A DNA stretch of 64,000 nt, taken from NCBI RefSeq assembly GCF_003367505.1, contig NZ_PXXX01000004.1, positions 1 to 64,000 on the forward strand. The letters are read 5' to 3'. Each line of letters starts with the position of its first letter. The first letter of the stretch is position 1. The DNA comes from Lysinibacillus capsici (lineage in GTDB: Bacteria > Bacillota > Bacilli > Bacillales_A > Planococcaceae). Under the pieces are notes generated by a model. The model was given only the letters and a program-made list of their open reading frames with translations. It searched no databases and was not told where the DNA came from. Of this stretch, positions 45,665 through 54,154 are shown one piece after another. The position numbers and the translations under genes were made by a program.

Positions 45665-46849
45665 TTGGGCATTTTAAAGGGGTTAAAAATTCTCGATTTT
45701 TCTGCATTACTACCAGGACCAATGGCGACAATGATATTTGCTGATTTAGGAGCAGATGTCATCCATGTTGAATCTTCAAAGCGGGTTGATTTAACACGAA
45801 TTATGCCTCCCTATGACGATGATCACGAGGCATATATCCATCAACATTTAAATCGATCAAAAAAATCTATAACGCTAAATTTAAAATCACCAGAAGCTAT
45901 CGACATTGTTAAATCACTTGTACAGGAGTATGACGTTATTATCGAAGGATTTCGACCTGGTGTAATGCAGCGACTTGGCATCGGCTATGAAGCGCTTAAA
46001 GAAATAAATCCTAAGGTTATTTATTGTGCGATTACTGGCTACGGACAAACAGGGCCTTATAGTAATCGACCAGGACATGATAATAACTATCTATCCTTAG
46101 CTGGCTTACTCGACTATTCCCGCCATAAGGATAAAAAGCCTGTTTCCATGGGCGTTCAATTAGCAGACATAGCTGGAGGGACAATGCATGCAGCAATAGG
46201 TGTGCTGGCTGCTGCCCTTCATCGTGAAAAAACAGGAGAAGGACAGTTCATCGATATTAGTATGACAGATGCTGTCTTTTCACTTAATGCTATGTATGGT
46301 GCAGCATTTATTGGAGGTGGACGTGTACCACAGCCAGAGCAAGAAATTTTAAATGGAGGCAGTTACTATGATTTTTACAAAACAAAGGATGGGCGCTTTT
46401 TCTCTGTCGGTAGTTTAGAGCCTCAATTTCGCAAATTGCTCTGTGAAGCACTCGATATTCCTGAATTGATCGATAATACCTTCAATGACTCCTACTATAC
46501 GCAAATTCGTTTTAAAGAGGCTGTTCACGATGCCTTCTTGTCCAAGACATATGAGGAATGGCTTGAAGTGTTTAACGAGGATTTTGAAGGTTGTGTAGAG
46601 CCAGTTCTAACATTTCCTGAAGCATGTGAGCATCCACAGCTAAAGGCACGAGAAATGATTGTGACTATACCCAAAAGCGATGGCACTATGCAAAAACAAA
46701 TTGCCTCTCCGTTTAAATTTGATGGTACGCAGCCTGAATACAAGCATGTTGGTGCTAAATTAGGCGAGCATAATGAGGAAGTTTTACTATATCTGGGCTT
46801 TAATGCTGAACAAATCAAGGCTTTGAAGGAAAAAGGTGTTTTAGAGTAA
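45665..46849 (+). CDS. Class III CoA-transferase (CaiB/BaiF family)
   Basis: The 394-residue protein begins GILKGLKILDFSALLPGPMA, a typical family III start. It carries YCAITGYGQTGPYSNRPGHD and the catalytic Asp segment VQLADIAGG near residue 165. Members move CoA between acyl groups or racemise 2-methylacyl-CoA; the substrate cannot be decided here. I choose a TTG start at 45665, with AAGGGG nine bases upstream. The frame runs back to 45632 but that part overlaps a palindrome and does not match the family. Single gene with its own terminator. Confidence 0.85.
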   Translation: MGILKGLKILDFSALLPGPMATMIFADLGADVIHVESSKRVDLTRIMPPYDDDHEAYIHQHLNRSKKSITLNLKSPEAIDIVKSLVQEYDVIIEGFRPGVMQRLGIGYEALKEINPKVIYCAITGYGQTGPYSNRPGHDNNYLSLAGLLDYSRHKDKKPVSMGVQLADIAGGTMHAAIGVLAAALHREKTGEGQFIDISMTDAVFSLNAMYGAAFIGGGRVPQPEQEILNGGSYYDFYKTKDGRFFSVGSLEPQFRKLLCEALDIPELIDNTFNDSYYTQIRFKEAVHDAFLSKTYEEWLEVFNEDFEGCVEPVLTFPEACEHPQLKAREMIVTIPKSDGTMQKQIASPFKFDGTQPEYKHVGAKLGEHNEEVLLYLGFNAEQIKALKEKGVLE

Positions 46850-46850
46850 A

Positions 46851-46891
46851 AAAGGTGTCTAATACTGTGATGTATTAGACACCTTTTTTAT
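46851..46891. terminator. Bidirectional terminator after the CoA-transferase gene
   Basis: AAAGGTGTCTAATAC and GTATTAGACACCTTT form a perfect 15-base stem with T runs on both strands, between convergent genes. Confidence 0.92.
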
Positions 46892-48363
46892 ACATACGCA
46901 CTAATAAACATACGTAGGTTTTCAAAATGATCATCTATTAGTAGATATTTTTTGTAAATCTCCATTAACTTTTCAAAAAGCTCGTACTGCTCTGTTACAA
47001 ACAAAACTCTTAAAATATTTAACATATGCAGGGAGGCACTTTGTGCTACAACATAGTATGGTGCATTTGGTTGACGATAATTGCGTCGCCACTCTTCCAC
47101 AGACAAACCAATATGTTGTAGAGAGTTATTCACATGAAGTGCTATATCCTGTTGAACATATGCTTCAATTGCAATAAGCTGTTCACTACTAAAGTTTTTT
47201 TGTACTAATGAAGAATTAATTTTTTTATTCGATGCTAAAACATGCTCTTTTAATAAAAGTAAGCCATCCTCATAACGTGCCATTTTTACATAATGCTCTA
47301 GTAGAATGGCATATAAATTTTCTAAATAATTTAACTGATAATTTTTAATAATGGCAGGTGGTGTTGGTTTACGATTTGGTAATAGCTCTTTATACTCTAG
47401 TAATATTTCAATGGCATAATTATTTATTCGTTCATCCTCTAATAAATATTCACCATAGTGTATAACCTTTTCACTCTGCTGTTCTCTATTTGCTATATGA
47501 AATAAAATATAGGCAATTAACACTTTTTCCTTCTCTGATAGTGCATACATTGAGTAGCGCCATTCCGCTTCAAATGAGGTAATAAACGATTTGACACTAT
47601 TAAAATCACCTTCTGATAAGCAATAATGAGTAACAATTTGATATAGACGTAACTGTTTCTTTGCCAAACAGCTAGCATTATGCTTATCCACATGAGTTAT
47701 ACACTTATCCAGTATCGCTTTATAGTTATTCACAAAGTTATCCACATGTTCACAATTTTCTCTCACAGAATGCTCGAAATGTCCCATTATTTCATAAAGA
47801 AATGTGAATTGCTCTAAAGGTTTGTGGATAAGCAGTGAATAAACTTTTTTTGTGAAAAGCCAATGCCAAAAAGATGCATGCTCTTTATACATCATATGCA
47901 CTAAATATTCATCTTGAAATTTATATAAAATAATTGATTGTAGCTCATTAACTGGCATAGCTATTTGCATTCGTTTCCCAAAGACTAACCAAATTAATCG
48001 TTCTAAGTCTATTATATGTTGTGCAAAAAGCTGCTCAAAAAAAGTATCTTTACCTTTTTGTGTATAGAAAAAAGCACTGAGACGCTCATTCACAAATTTT
48101 GAATCTAAACCATATTTGTCAAAATATATTTGCATTTCTGTTGATACATGACCCCAATATTTACGTGCTGTGGAAAAGGTAATATTCTTAGCCGTTTCTT
48201 CGTTTACTAAAAATAGATTGGGTGAAAGCGAAGTACCAAGTATTTTTGGATCTTCTTGCAGATTTGACTCTGCCTCCAGCCAAGTTGCTAGTATATTTTC
48301 AGCACCCTTTTTACTTCTTTGTTTATAAGCCATGAATAATTGCTCATCACAGTCCAACAGCAT
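46888..48363 (-). CDS. Large helical protein of unknown function
   Basis: A 491-residue soluble protein, almost entirely predicted alpha-helix with many aromatic and Leu/Ile positions. Its repeats could be TPR-like (for example the stretch around residues 250-400). No signal peptide, membrane helix, catalytic motif or clear DNA-binding domain is visible, and I do not recognise the family. The ATG at 48363 has GGAGG ten bases upstream; earlier in-frame starts overlap that site. It is convergent with the CoA-transferase gene and followed by their shared terminator. A TPR-type regulator or a Rap-like partner-binding protein is conceivable but unsupported. Confidence 0.7.
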   Translation of the reverse strand: MLLDCDEQLFMAYKQRSKKGAENILATWLEAESNLQEDPKILGTSLSPNLFLVNEETAKNITFSTARKYWGHVSTEMQIYFDKYGLDSKFVNERLSAFFYTQKGKDTFFEQLFAQHIIDLERLIWLVFGKRMQIAMPVNELQSIILYKFQDEYLVHMMYKEHASFWHWLFTKKVYSLLIHKPLEQFTFLYEIMGHFEHSVRENCEHVDNFVNNYKAILDKCITHVDKHNASCLAKKQLRLYQIVTHYCLSEGDFNSVKSFITSFEAEWRYSMYALSEKEKVLIAYILFHIANREQQSEKVIHYGEYLLEDERINNYAIEILLEYKELLPNRKPTPPAIIKNYQLNYLENLYAILLEHYVKMARYEDGLLLLKEHVLASNKKINSSLVQKNFSSEQLIAIEAYVQQDIALHVNNSLQHIGLSVEEWRRNYRQPNAPYYVVAQSASLHMLNILRVLFVTEQYELFEKLMEIYKKYLLIDDHFENLRMFISAYV

Positions 48364-48518
48364 AAAAATGGATCCTCCCATCAATTTCTACCAACAAAGA
48401 TCTTCCCCTATCATTCAAATACATGATTTTTACACTCTTTCTTCAATATAACAAATCTTAACTAACATATGCTAAAAAAATATGGGTATGCATAGCAAAA
48501 ACGTTAACAATATAAAAA

Positions 48519-48552
48519 ACCACCTATATAAGTGAACACACTTTATAGATGG
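48519..48552 (-). terminator. Terminator of the HPP-family gene
   Basis: CCACCTATATAAGTG pairs with CACTTTATAGATGG with mismatches; the minus strand continues TTTTTTATA. Confidence 0.75.
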
Positions 48553-48561
48553 ATATCATCT

Positions 48562-49146
48562 TTACCAAAACAACGGATATTTTCTTTTTTCTCGTAAATT
48601 ATTGATCAACAAACCGAAAAATACAATTATGACTGCTCCAATTAATACAGGAGTTAGTAAATAACTCCAACCATAACCTCCTAAAATAATAATTATAGGA
48701 TTGGCGCCTGCTGGAGGATGTATGACACCTAAAAAGGCCATAAAAAATATAGTTAATCCGACACCAAGACTAATAGACAATATATTGGAGCCTAGTAATG
48801 AATACATGGCCAACCCGATAAATGCCGAAATAAAATGACCTCCAATTATATTTCGGGGCTGGGACAAAGGTGCATTCCAGACGACAAATACAAGAACGCA
48901 GCTACCGCCTAATGATGCCATTAACCAAGGTGAATTGGTAATGTTAGTTAACCATAGCAACACAAAAATGCATATTAATCCTCCTATTGCTCCAGTAAAG
49001 GCATCAGCAAAATTTGTTCGAGATGGAGCATGACCTCCTCCTCTCATTTTTAATATAAAAGGTTTTATACTATTCTTTTTCTCTATTTTGTTTTCCACAC
49101 CTATAATTTCTGTCATTAGACACCAACTTTTCTCTTCTATACTCAT
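48562..49146 (-). CDS. HPP-family integral membrane protein
   Basis: The 194-residue protein has a soluble N terminus and then four to five hydrophobic helices. It has the family's eponymous segment VIHPPAGANP (near residue 150) and an earlier PLSQPRNIIGGH stretch. Some HPP proteins of bacteria and plastids transport nitrite; others carry CBS domains, which are absent here. The start is uncertain: the ATG at 49146 lacks a good ribosome site and the ATG ten codons later is an alternative. No associated transport gene is adjacent. Confidence 0.82.
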   Translation of the reverse strand: MSIEEKSWCLMTEIIGVENKIEKKNSIKPFILKMRGGGHAPSRTNFADAFTGAIGGLICIFVLLWLTNITNSPWLMASLGGSCVLVFVVWNAPLSQPRNIIGGHFISAFIGLAMYSLLGSNILSISLGVGLTIFFMAFLGVIHPPAGANPIIIILGGYGWSYLLTPVLIGAVIIVFFGLLINNLREKRKYPLFW

Positions 49147-49271
49147 CTGTTTTATATAAGGTCCTGTTATTCATTTTTAAACTTTAACTATTATATCAAC
49201 ACAACAATAGATTTCAATCCAAACTTCAAATTTCAGACAAACATTTACTTATCTGACTTGTAGCTCATACA

Positions 49272-49303
49272 AAAAAGCAAACTTTTAAAAGTTTGCTTTT
49301 TCA
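49272..49303 (-). terminator. Terminator of the formamidase gene
   Basis: AAAAAGCAAACTT and AAGTTTGCTTTTT pair around a four-base loop, and T runs follow on the minus strand. Confidence 0.88.
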
Positions 49304-49314
49304 AGAAATCATTA

Positions 49315-50673
49315 TTAGTCATATTGTTTTTTAATAGTTTTATATATTCTTACCTTTTTCAATACAGTTTTAGGTACTTGGAAAGTGGCTGTGACAACCC
49401 CTGGATGGCGTCCGATTTCAATGGAGCCTGTGATAGTTGCTCTATTTAAAACCTCTGGTTCGCTCATCTCAAATAGCTTCGCAGCTCGACTAATCGCGTT
49501 ATCAGTCGCCTCATTTAACGTTTTACCAGAACCAATCACCGACACTGGGAATGCATCCTCTACCTGTTTAACACCAAACTCCTCCGCTAGCTCACGTGCG
49601 CGACGTTTTTCTTCCTTTGTAAAGGGTTTGGCTGTATAAGGTAAGTCTTCTACATTTGGTAGTAAAATTGGGCCTTCCAAAGCTACTTTCTTCAATACCT
49701 TAACTTGAAGCTGCACAATACCCGCTACATCGGTTGTATGTCCTGCAATCTCGCCGTCCCCTTGCATAGCATGCATGTCTCCAATATATACACCACCGCC
49801 TGGTACCTTGACTGGACAAATAATAGTCGCACCTTCTCGTACTCGGCTGATATCCATATGTCCATCGGTACGATGTAAATCCAATTCTTCTTGAGTAAAA
49901 GCATATTCATGTGGTGCTCCAATTAAAAATGAACCAAAGTCACCTGCATTATGTGAATCAGGCATCGCTTTAGAAGGGGTTGTCCCAAGCTGACCTAAAA
50001 ATGGTCGCATTCTCGCCAATACACCTACTAAGTCGCTTGGAGCCAATGCAACAACAGGATTTTGTACAGAATTTTCAGGTGTTCTCATGTAGTTTTTAGC
50101 ATCAAGTGCAATTCGTCTAGCACCCTCTCGTCCAACAGTTACACCCATTTGCCCTTTATGATCTAGTGCCATCGTATAGCCGTTTGTCATTTTAAAGGGT
50201 GCCGTTTCTGTATCACATGTAGAACATCGAATTGCATGTGGGCCTATTCCTTTTACAACTGTGCTTGGATGAAGCTTGCCACAGCCTGGACATTTTACAG
50301 AAACAAACGGATCACCAATGAATCGATCTACAATTGCTTCATCATGGCCAGACGAAGTTGCAAGAGATGTGACCTGAATAGATTTAATTTTTATAACAAT
50401 GGCGTCACCCACCTCTGCTCCTTCTACAAACACGGGCTTCGTTACTTCATGTCCTCCACGAATAGTAGGAGTAAGCATGGGTCCCCAACATCCAGGTGTT
50501 GTATTGGCAATAATCGTTCCACCATCCTTAAGCGGCCCTAACATCTTCTGTGATGGATCTAAAATACCATCAATAAACTCATTTACGAACAATGTTTCAG
50601 CGGCTTGAGGTTGCTGTATAAAATCATCACTTTCTACCTCTTCTTTTTCTAGCACATGCATGTCGTTTGTCAT
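49315..50673 (-). CDS. Acetamidase/formamidase
   Basis: The 452-residue protein belongs to the FmdA/AmdA family: NTTPGCWGPMLTPTIRGGH near residue 57, a conserved GDFGSFLIGAPHEYA segment and MHAMQGDGEIAGHTTDV in the second half. It hydrolyses formamide or short amides to the acid and ammonia in the cytoplasm. A four-Cys knuckle (Cys128, 131, 150, 153; CPGCG...CSTC) lies between the usual blocks and could bind zinc. The ATG at 50673 has AGGAG at a long spacing of 12. It stands alone, not linked to urea or amide transport genes; formamide could arise from other pathways. Confidence 0.88.
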   Translation of the reverse strand: MTNDMHVLEKEEVESDDFIQQPQAAETLFVNEFIDGILDPSQKMLGPLKDGGTIIANTTPGCWGPMLTPTIRGGHEVTKPVFVEGAEVGDAIVIKIKSIQVTSLATSSGHDEAIVDRFIGDPFVSVKCPGCGKLHPSTVVKGIGPHAIRCSTCDTETAPFKMTNGYTMALDHKGQMGVTVGREGARRIALDAKNYMRTPENSVQNPVVALAPSDLVGVLARMRPFLGQLGTTPSKAMPDSHNAGDFGSFLIGAPHEYAFTQEELDLHRTDGHMDISRVREGATIICPVKVPGGGVYIGDMHAMQGDGEIAGHTTDVAGIVQLQVKVLKKVALEGPILLPNVEDLPYTAKPFTKEEKRRARELAEEFGVKQVEDAFPVSVIGSGKTLNEATDNAISRAAKLFEMSEPEVLNRATITGSIEIGRHPGVVTATFQVPKTVLKKVRIYKTIKKQYD

Positions 50674-50727
50674 TTTCTAATCACGCTCCTAGAATAATTT
50701 TTATGTATATCGTTATATGTTAAAAAT

Positions 50728-50749
50728 GCTCTCTACACTTGCAGAGAGC
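50728..50749 (-). terminator. Terminator of the PH-domain gene
   Basis: GCTCTCT and AGAGAGC arms with an eight-base loop; the minus strand continues ATTTTTAAC. It is nine bases beyond the stop codon. Confidence 0.75.
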
Positions 50750-50757
50750 TATTTTTA

Positions 50758-51372
50758 TCAATTGTTCATATATAAATCAAAAATATGTGAGAAGTCTTCT
50801 TTTTTATACTTATCTTTATGATCGATCATCCAAGTATTCGCAAAGCTTGTAATTTCTTTGAATGACGACGCAGGAGATATATTGTCATTGCCAATTCGAC
50901 CAAGTGATGATGATGCTATGTTTAAACTTTTTTCCGCTACTTCTAGCTTATAAGCATTGTTCTTTTGTTCATAGCTAATGGCATGTAGTGCTTTATATAA
51001 ATCTTTAATGTCATCAATAAAGCGTTTATGAATGTCGATGGATAGTGGGGAATTGCCGATTGTAAACTTAATTTCGACATCAAGGTCGATTGTTCCTGCT
51101 GTTTCGAGAAAAACTTCTGTCACAGTATACATTGAATAGTCATAGCGTCGCAGTAATCGTTTCTTGCTCATAGCACTTTCGCCATCTACATGAATAATCG
51201 CACGATTTGTAAAGCAATACTCATCTGCCTTCGTTTTAATTAAAAAGTAAATTTTTTCATCAATTTCATGTAAGATAAAATCATCTGCATCTGTCTTATC
51301 ATAGTCCTCTCTTGGCACAACCACACCAATATCTGAAAGTCCAAGTGCATCTGCTGCTATTTTTTTAAACAT
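50758..51372 (-). CDS. Bacterial PH-domain protein (YvbH-like)
   Basis: The 204-residue protein has a bacterial pleckstrin-homology domain (about 15-130: DEKIYFLIKTKADEYCFTNR, then SKKRLLRRYDYSMY). A C-terminal helical extension (about 130-204) follows, as in B. subtilis YvbH, where it mediates oligomerisation. It is cytoplasmic; function in the family is poorly known. AGGAGG seven bases upstream fixes the ATG at 51372 rather than the one two codons earlier. It is monocistronic and divergent from the two-component genes. Confidence 0.8.
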   Translation of the reverse strand: MFKKIAADALGLSDIGVVVPREDYDKTDADDFILHEIDEKIYFLIKTKADEYCFTNRAIIHVDGESAMSKKRLLRRYDYSMYTVTEVFLETAGTIDLDVEIKFTIGNSPLSIDIHKRFIDDIKDLYKALHAISYEQKNNAYKLEVAEKSLNIASSSLGRIGNDNISPASSFKEITSFANTWMIDHKDKYKKEDFSHIFDLYMNN

Positions 51373-51587
51373 CGTCATTCCTCCTAATTTGTAATACTCT
51401 TTTTACGCTTTAGAATCTGTAAAGGTTTCACCATGTATTGATTTATATAAAAAATGTTCTTCTTCTCTTGTAGAATAAAAGCATTTACTGGTTAAGCTAT
51501 ACAACCCAACATTTCCTCTTTTCTATACATTTCATTTATAATAATTGTCAGTAAAGATTCTTCCAAATCGAAAGGTCGTGTGAACAA

Positions 51588-52310
51588 GTGCAAGAACCAA
51601 CCATTTTAGTAGTGGATGATGAGGCAGATTTAGCGAATCTACTAAAAGTAAGCTTACAAAAAGAGGGCTACAAACAAATTTATACAGCTGGTACCATTCA
51701 CGATGCATGGACAAGCTTTCAACAAACAACACCCGATATTATACTTCTAGATGTCATGCTTCCCGATGGTGAGGGCTACGATTTATGTAGACGTATCCGT
51801 GAAGTATCCCATGTCCCTGTGCTCTTTATGTCTGCTAAAAATGAGGAAATTGATAAAATTTTAGGACTAGCCATTGGCGGAGACGATTATATTACAAAAC
51901 CTTTTAGCCCGAAAGAAGTAGCCTATCGTGTGAAGGCGCAACTACGTAGAGCTGGCTATCAAACACAAGATACCATAACGAATATTGTTGAAAAAGCACT
52001 ACAAATTGGACCATTTCAGTTGAATGCCGATGAAACTGAAGTCCATAAAAATGGCGTATTATTGGAGTTAACAGCTAAGGAAATTGGATTAATGGCGTGC
52101 TTTATGCACAATCCCAATCGAATCTTAAGTAAAGAAACATTATTTGAACGTGTATGGGGAGAGGATTTCTTCGGTTCTGATAACACTGTTATGGTGCATA
52201 TTCGCCGGTTGCGTGAAAAAATTGAGGAGGATGCCTCTAATCCTCTATATATCACAACTGTAAAAGGACTTGGCTATAAGTTTGTCATGCCAAAAGAGGC
52301 ACAAGAATGA
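51588..52310 (+). CDS. OmpR/PhoB-family response regulator
   Basis: The 240-residue protein has a receiver domain (about 4-118) with acidic pocket VVDDEAD, phosphoacceptor Asp in ILLDVMLPD (near residue 55) and ITKPFSP. A C-terminal winged helix follows (about 140-235, RILSKETLFERVWGEDFF). The start is a GTG at 51588; AAAGG lies 12 bases upstream. The stop overlaps the start of the histidine kinase gene, so they form an operon. Convergent with a YxdLM/BceAB-type transporter, its likely target. Confidence 0.93.
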   Translation: MQEPTILVVDDEADLANLLKVSLQKEGYKQIYTAGTIHDAWTSFQQTTPDIILLDVMLPDGEGYDLCRRIREVSHVPVLFMSAKNEEIDKILGLAIGGDDYITKPFSPKEVAYRVKAQLRRAGYQTQDTITNIVEKALQIGPFQLNADETEVHKNGVLLELTAKEIGLMACFMHNPNRILSKETLFERVWGEDFFGSDNTVMVHIRRLREKIEEDASNPLYITTVKGLGYKFVMPKEAQE

Positions 52311-53692
52311 AGTGGAAATTAACCGCTCGCTTTCTCCTTTCCGTACTTTCTATCGTCATCATTGTTATTTTCGTCAATACAGCTATCTTCATGGGACTCC
52401 TTACTTATCGGCTAGCAACTGACTCTGAAGGCGTTTCTGCCACAGAAGAGGAAAACTTTGTGCGGGAATTTCAAAAATATATCCAGATAAAAAATGGAGC
52501 AATTTCCATACGTGCAGAAGGAATCGAACAATTGCATCAAAGAAATGCGTGGATACAATTGCTTGATGAAAATGGTCAAGTGATTGATGCTCATTTTGCA
52601 CCAGATAAAGCACCATTGCACTATGCACCTATCGACTTAATTCAAGTATATAAATATAAAGAATTCGATTCAGATACTACTGTGTATATTGGCAGTAAGG
52701 ATTCCATTTGTTATTTAATCGGTATTAAAGGTAGCGGTGTTACAAGGTTTGTTACGCATGTTTCTGGCACATCACTCTTACAGTTTATAGGGAAATTTGG
52801 CTTGTTCATCGTGATTGCGGACTTGTTAGTAGCTACATTAGTAGGGTGGCTTTTTGGTCGTACATTAACGAAACCTCTTTATGCGATGATAGATCGCATT
52901 CATCATTTAAAGAATCATGATCATACGTCTATTAAGTCTCCTGGTGGTGTCTACAAGCCGGTTTTTGAAAACTTAAATGAAGTATCACGAGAATTGGCAG
53001 CCCATGAACAGGAGCGAAAGAGACTAGAGATTATGCGTGAAGAATGGATTAGTAATGTCTCACACGATATGAAAACACCACTTGCCTCTATTCGAGGTTA
53101 TGCAGAACTATTGAATGATGCACAAATAACAAATACTGAGCAAATGGAGTATGCACAAATTATAGAAAAACAATCATTGCATATGCAAAATCTACTGGAT
53201 GACTTAAATTTAACGATGCGTTTAAGACATCAACAGCTTCCACTTACACTAAATGAAGTGAACATGGTGCCTTTTATTCGAGAGATAGTGATTGAAACAT
53301 TAAATACACCACAATATGAACAAGCTAATCTTATGTTTGAGGCGACAACCGAGAAAAGTCTGCATCAAATCGATGAACATTTTATGCGCAGAGCTATCAT
53401 GAACTTTTTACACAATGCATTGCTTCATAATGCTCCCGATGTATCTGTCCATGTGTCTGTTGATGAGCATACTCTTACAATTTCTGATAATGGCAAGGGG
53501 ATAGACCCAGAGGATCTAGAACATATTTTTGAACGCTATTACCGAGGCACAAATACGGACAATACTGCTGGGACTGGTTTAGGTACAGCTATTGCTAGAG
53601 ATATCATTGAGGCTCATGGAGGAACAGTAACCATCACCTCGGAAAAAGGAAAAGGTACATGCGTTATTATTGATCTACAAAAGGGATACTAA
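52307..53692 (+). CDS. Sensor histidine kinase with large extracellular loop
   Basis: The 461-residue protein has helix 1 (about 8-30), an extracellular domain of roughly 120 residues and helix 2 (about 155-175). A HAMP linker, HisKA (NVSHDMKTPLASIRGYAEL) and HATPase_c (DNGKGIDPEDLEHIFERYY, GTGLGTAIARD) follow. The phosphorylated His and ATP-lid motifs are intact. BceS-type kinases that serve BceAB transporters usually lack an extracellular domain and are near 330 residues. This kinase is therefore not canonical for the transporter next door and may sense its stimulus directly. Translationally coupled to the response regulator (ATGA overlap). Confidence 0.92.
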   Translation: MKWKLTARFLLSVLSIVIIVIFVNTAIFMGLLTYRLATDSEGVSATEEENFVREFQKYIQIKNGAISIRAEGIEQLHQRNAWIQLLDENGQVIDAHFAPDKAPLHYAPIDLIQVYKYKEFDSDTTVYIGSKDSICYLIGIKGSGVTRFVTHVSGTSLLQFIGKFGLFIVIADLLVATLVGWLFGRTLTKPLYAMIDRIHHLKNHDHTSIKSPGGVYKPVFENLNEVSRELAAHEQERKRLEIMREEWISNVSHDMKTPLASIRGYAELLNDAQITNTEQMEYAQIIEKQSLHMQNLLDDLNLTMRLRHQQLPLTLNEVNMVPFIREIVIETLNTPQYEQANLMFEATTEKSLHQIDEHFMRRAIMNFLHNALLHNAPDVSVHVSVDEHTLTISDNGKGIDPEDLEHIFERYYRGTNTDNTAGTGLGTAIARDIIEAHGGTVTITSEKGKGTCVIIDLQKGY

Positions 53693-53761
53693 ATAAACTA
53701 AATTTAACCAGTTGAATTTAAACGCTAAATACTTTGCACTGAACTTTCGTGTGGAAAAGAA

Positions 53762-53784
53762 GGAGTCTCAAAATTTGAGACTCC
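53762..53784. terminator. Bidirectional terminator between kinase and YxeA genes
   Basis: GGAGTCTCAAA and TTTGAGACTCC pair with almost no loop; the minus strand continues TTCTTTTC, toward the end of the yxeA operon. Confidence 0.7.
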
Positions 53785-53793
53785 CTCTTTGTG

Positions 53794-54153
53794 CTATTTC
53801 ATTTGATCCTGTACTTTAGCAGGTAATTCATGGAATTTCACTTCATCAAATGAAGTAACTTCTGTTTCCTTTTTCACGTAAAGCTTTAAATAAGCATCCT
53901 GGCGTAAATTTTTATGAGCAGAAAACTTTAATGTTTTCTCTTCCCCATTTTTATCGTAAGTAGGTAGCTCGTACCAATACATTTTAAAGATTTCACCACT
54001 ATCTGCTTTATACTCCTCTACCTCACCATCAGCCGTGATATGAACATAGTAGGTATCTTTATTTAATCGGTTAAAATCTACAGTCATCAATACAATTAAC
54101 CCTGCTACGAATAAGATAAACAATGCACCTATTCCGAAAAATACTTTTTTCAT
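53794..54153 (-). CDS. YxeA-family secreted/anchored protein
   Basis: The 119-residue protein has an N-terminal membrane anchor or signal (about 4-25) and a small beta-rich domain (YYVHITADGEVEEYKADSGE, YELPTYDKNGEEKTL) of the YxeA/DUF1093 family. In B. subtilis yxeA follows yxdLM, which respond to the cationic peptide LL-37. The same order is seen here: it starts two bases after the permease stop, so it is cotranscribed. Function unknown; a peptide-binding helper is a reasonable guess. Confidence 0.87.
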   Translation of the reverse strand: MKKVFFGIGALFILFVAGLIVLMTVDFNRLNKDTYYVHITADGEVEEYKADSGEIFKMYWYELPTYDKNGEEKTLKFSAHKNLRQDAYLKLYVKKETEVTSFDEVKFHELPAKVQDQMK

Positions 54154-54154
54154 A

